The notes under the pieces were generated by a model. That model searched no databases. It saw only the letters and a program-made list of their open reading frames with translations, and had not been told where the DNA came from. Of a stretch of DNA of 64,000 bases, positions 63,108 through 64,000 are shown one piece after another. This DNA comes from Methylopila sp. Yamaguchi. Lineage in GTDB: Bacteria > Pseudomonadota > Alphaproteobacteria > Rhizobiales > Methylopilaceae. The translations under genes and the position numbers were made by a program. Location: NCBI RefSeq assembly GCF_002897035.1, contig NZ_BAUX01000007.1:62001-126000 (forward strand), read 5' to 3'. Position 1 is the stretch's first letter, and each line of letters begins with the position of its first letter.

Positions 63108-64000
63108 TCAGGCGGAGCTGCGGCGGACCACCTCATAGCCGATGTCGAACACCGCCGGGTCCGGCGTTTCTCCAGCGATGCGCTTCACCAGCATGGCGCC
63201 GGCCTCAGCCCCGATGTTGCGGCCGGCGATGCGCATGGTCGTCATGTCGAGCCCGGCCGGCTGGGCGAGGGCGAAATCGCCGAAGCCGGCGATCCCGAGC
63301 CGGCCCGGCACGTCGACGCCGCGGCGCCTCGCCTCGAGCAGGGCGCCGGCCGCGAGCGTGTCCACGGAACAGGCGACGGCGTCCGCGCCGGGGTGCCGGT
63401 CGAGGAGAGACGCCAGCGCCGCCGCCCCCTCCTCCAGCGTCGCGACCGGGCCGTGCAGCCGGATCTCACGACGCGGCGCGCCAAGCTCGTCCATCGCGCG
63501 ACGGTAGCCCTCAAGCCGCTTCAGGCCGCGGCGGTCGCGCTCCGAACTCGGCGCGACGAAGGCGATGCGACGGTAGCCGAAGCCATGGAGCGCGAGCGCC
63601 ATCGCCCGGCCGGCGTCCACGTTCGAGAAGCCGACCACCATGTCGACCGGCTCGGCCGGCAGGTCCCAGGTCTCGACGATCGGCACGCCGGCCGCCGCCA
63701 GCAGCCGCCGGGCGCGGGGCGTGTGGAACGCGTCGGTGAGCATGACGCCGTCCGGGCGGCGGCCGAGGATCGCCCGCAGCAGGCGCTCCTCGTCGGTCTC
63801 GGAGTAGCCCGAGGAGCCGAGCAGGATGGTGAAGCCCGCCGCCTCGGCGGCCTCGGTCAGGCCTGCGATCGTCGGCGCGAAGATCGCGTTCTCGAAGGTG
63901 GAGACGACGGCTGCGATCAGCCCGCTGCGGCGCGCGGCGAGACTGCCGGCGACGAGGTCCGGCACGTAGTCGAGCTGCGCCATGGCGGCTTCGATGCGGG
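63108..64000 (-). CDS. LacI/GalR-family transcriptional regulator, 5' part beyond the window
   Basis: The frame is open to the right edge. RIEAAMAQLDYVPDLVAGSLAARRS is the end of a LacI DNA-binding domain (hinge helix), so the missing part is only about 40 residues including the helix-turn-helix. The effector domain resembles gluconate-type GntR/LacI proteins (GLIAAVVSTFENAIFAPTIAGL, GFSNVDAGRAMALAL, GIAGFGDFALAQP). No target gene is visible in the window. Confidence 0.9.
   Translation of the reverse strand, partial: RIEAAMAQLDYVPDLVAGSLAARRSGLIAAVVSTFENAIFAPTIAGLTEAAEAAGFTILLGSSGYSETDEERLLRAILGRRPDGVMLTDAFHTPRARRLLAAAGVPIVETWDLPAEPVDMVVGFSNVDAGRAMALALHGFGYRRIAFVAPSSERDRRGLKRLEGYRRAMDELGAPRREIRLHGPVATLEEGAAALASLLDRHPGADAVACSVDTLAAGALLEARRRGVDVPGRLGIAGFGDFALAQPAGLDMTTMRIAGRNIGAEAGAMLVKRIAGETPDPAVFDIGYEVVRRSSA

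Overview
This 64 kb window is GC-rich, densely packed chromosomal DNA from an alphaproteobacterial methylotroph. The calcium-type methanol dehydrogenase cluster (mxaFJGIRSACKLD plus two further genes), the divergent mxaZYX-type regulators, a Shemin-type 5-aminolevulinate synthase, an HWE-family bacteriophytochrome kinase and bacterial Ku/LigD all point to Hyphomicrobiales, perhaps near Methylopila or Hansschlegelia. The genus is an inference. There is no rRNA, no intact tRNA and no CRISPR array.

Layout. Bases 1-4534 look like the right end of a genomic island. A 5'-truncated flavin monooxygenase, a class II DAHP synthase and a 3-dehydroshikimate dehydratase/HPPD-like fusion precede a 49-base 3' fragment of tRNA-Val(GAC), the signature of an attachment site; the tRNA terminator follows. 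From 4.7 to 11.3 kb are an MgtC-family protein, a large catalase (katE), a LacI-family remnant, a flavin monooxygenase, a TorF-type outer-membrane protein and an SMR efflux pump. From 11.3 to 20 kb is a choline-to-glycine-betaine locus (choXWV, betB, betA), controlled by an unusual BetI regulator fused to a degenerate aldehyde dehydrogenase; two matching inverted repeats lie in the divergent promoter region. From 20 to 26.3 kb are an HxlR/quinone-reductase pair, an OmpR-type regulator with a non-phosphorylatable receiver, a bacteriophytochrome, and a molybdenum oxidoreductase with its own flavin reductase.

From 26.3 to 41.8 kb is the methanol oxidation region. mxaZYX (lipoprotein, sensor kinase, response regulator) is divergent from a 12.4 kb cluster of structural, cytochrome and maturation genes, most joined by 4-base start/stop overlaps from mxaR onward. 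Palindromic intergenic repeats have entered the coding sequences of mxaA (leader) and mxaC (tail).

From 41.8 to 64 kb is mostly housekeeping: a phospholipid-repair acyltransferase with its TetR regulator, an MHS transporter, a membrane LytTR regulator beside a MipA/OmpV porin, nth, a DUF2244 protein, a second TraB/GumN protein, gpmA, dapB, a ferric-iron binding protein and permease without an ATPase gene, hemA, rppH, and a non-homologous end-joining locus (ku, ligD, ku). A LacI-family regulator runs off the right edge.

The most unusual items are the BetI-ALDH pseudoenzyme fusion, the tRNA-Val island edge with its aromatic biosynthesis cargo, two genes (the phytochrome and rppH) whose conserved N-termini are open but lack any ATG, GTG or TTG start, and the palindromic repeats that became protein sequence inside the mxa operon.
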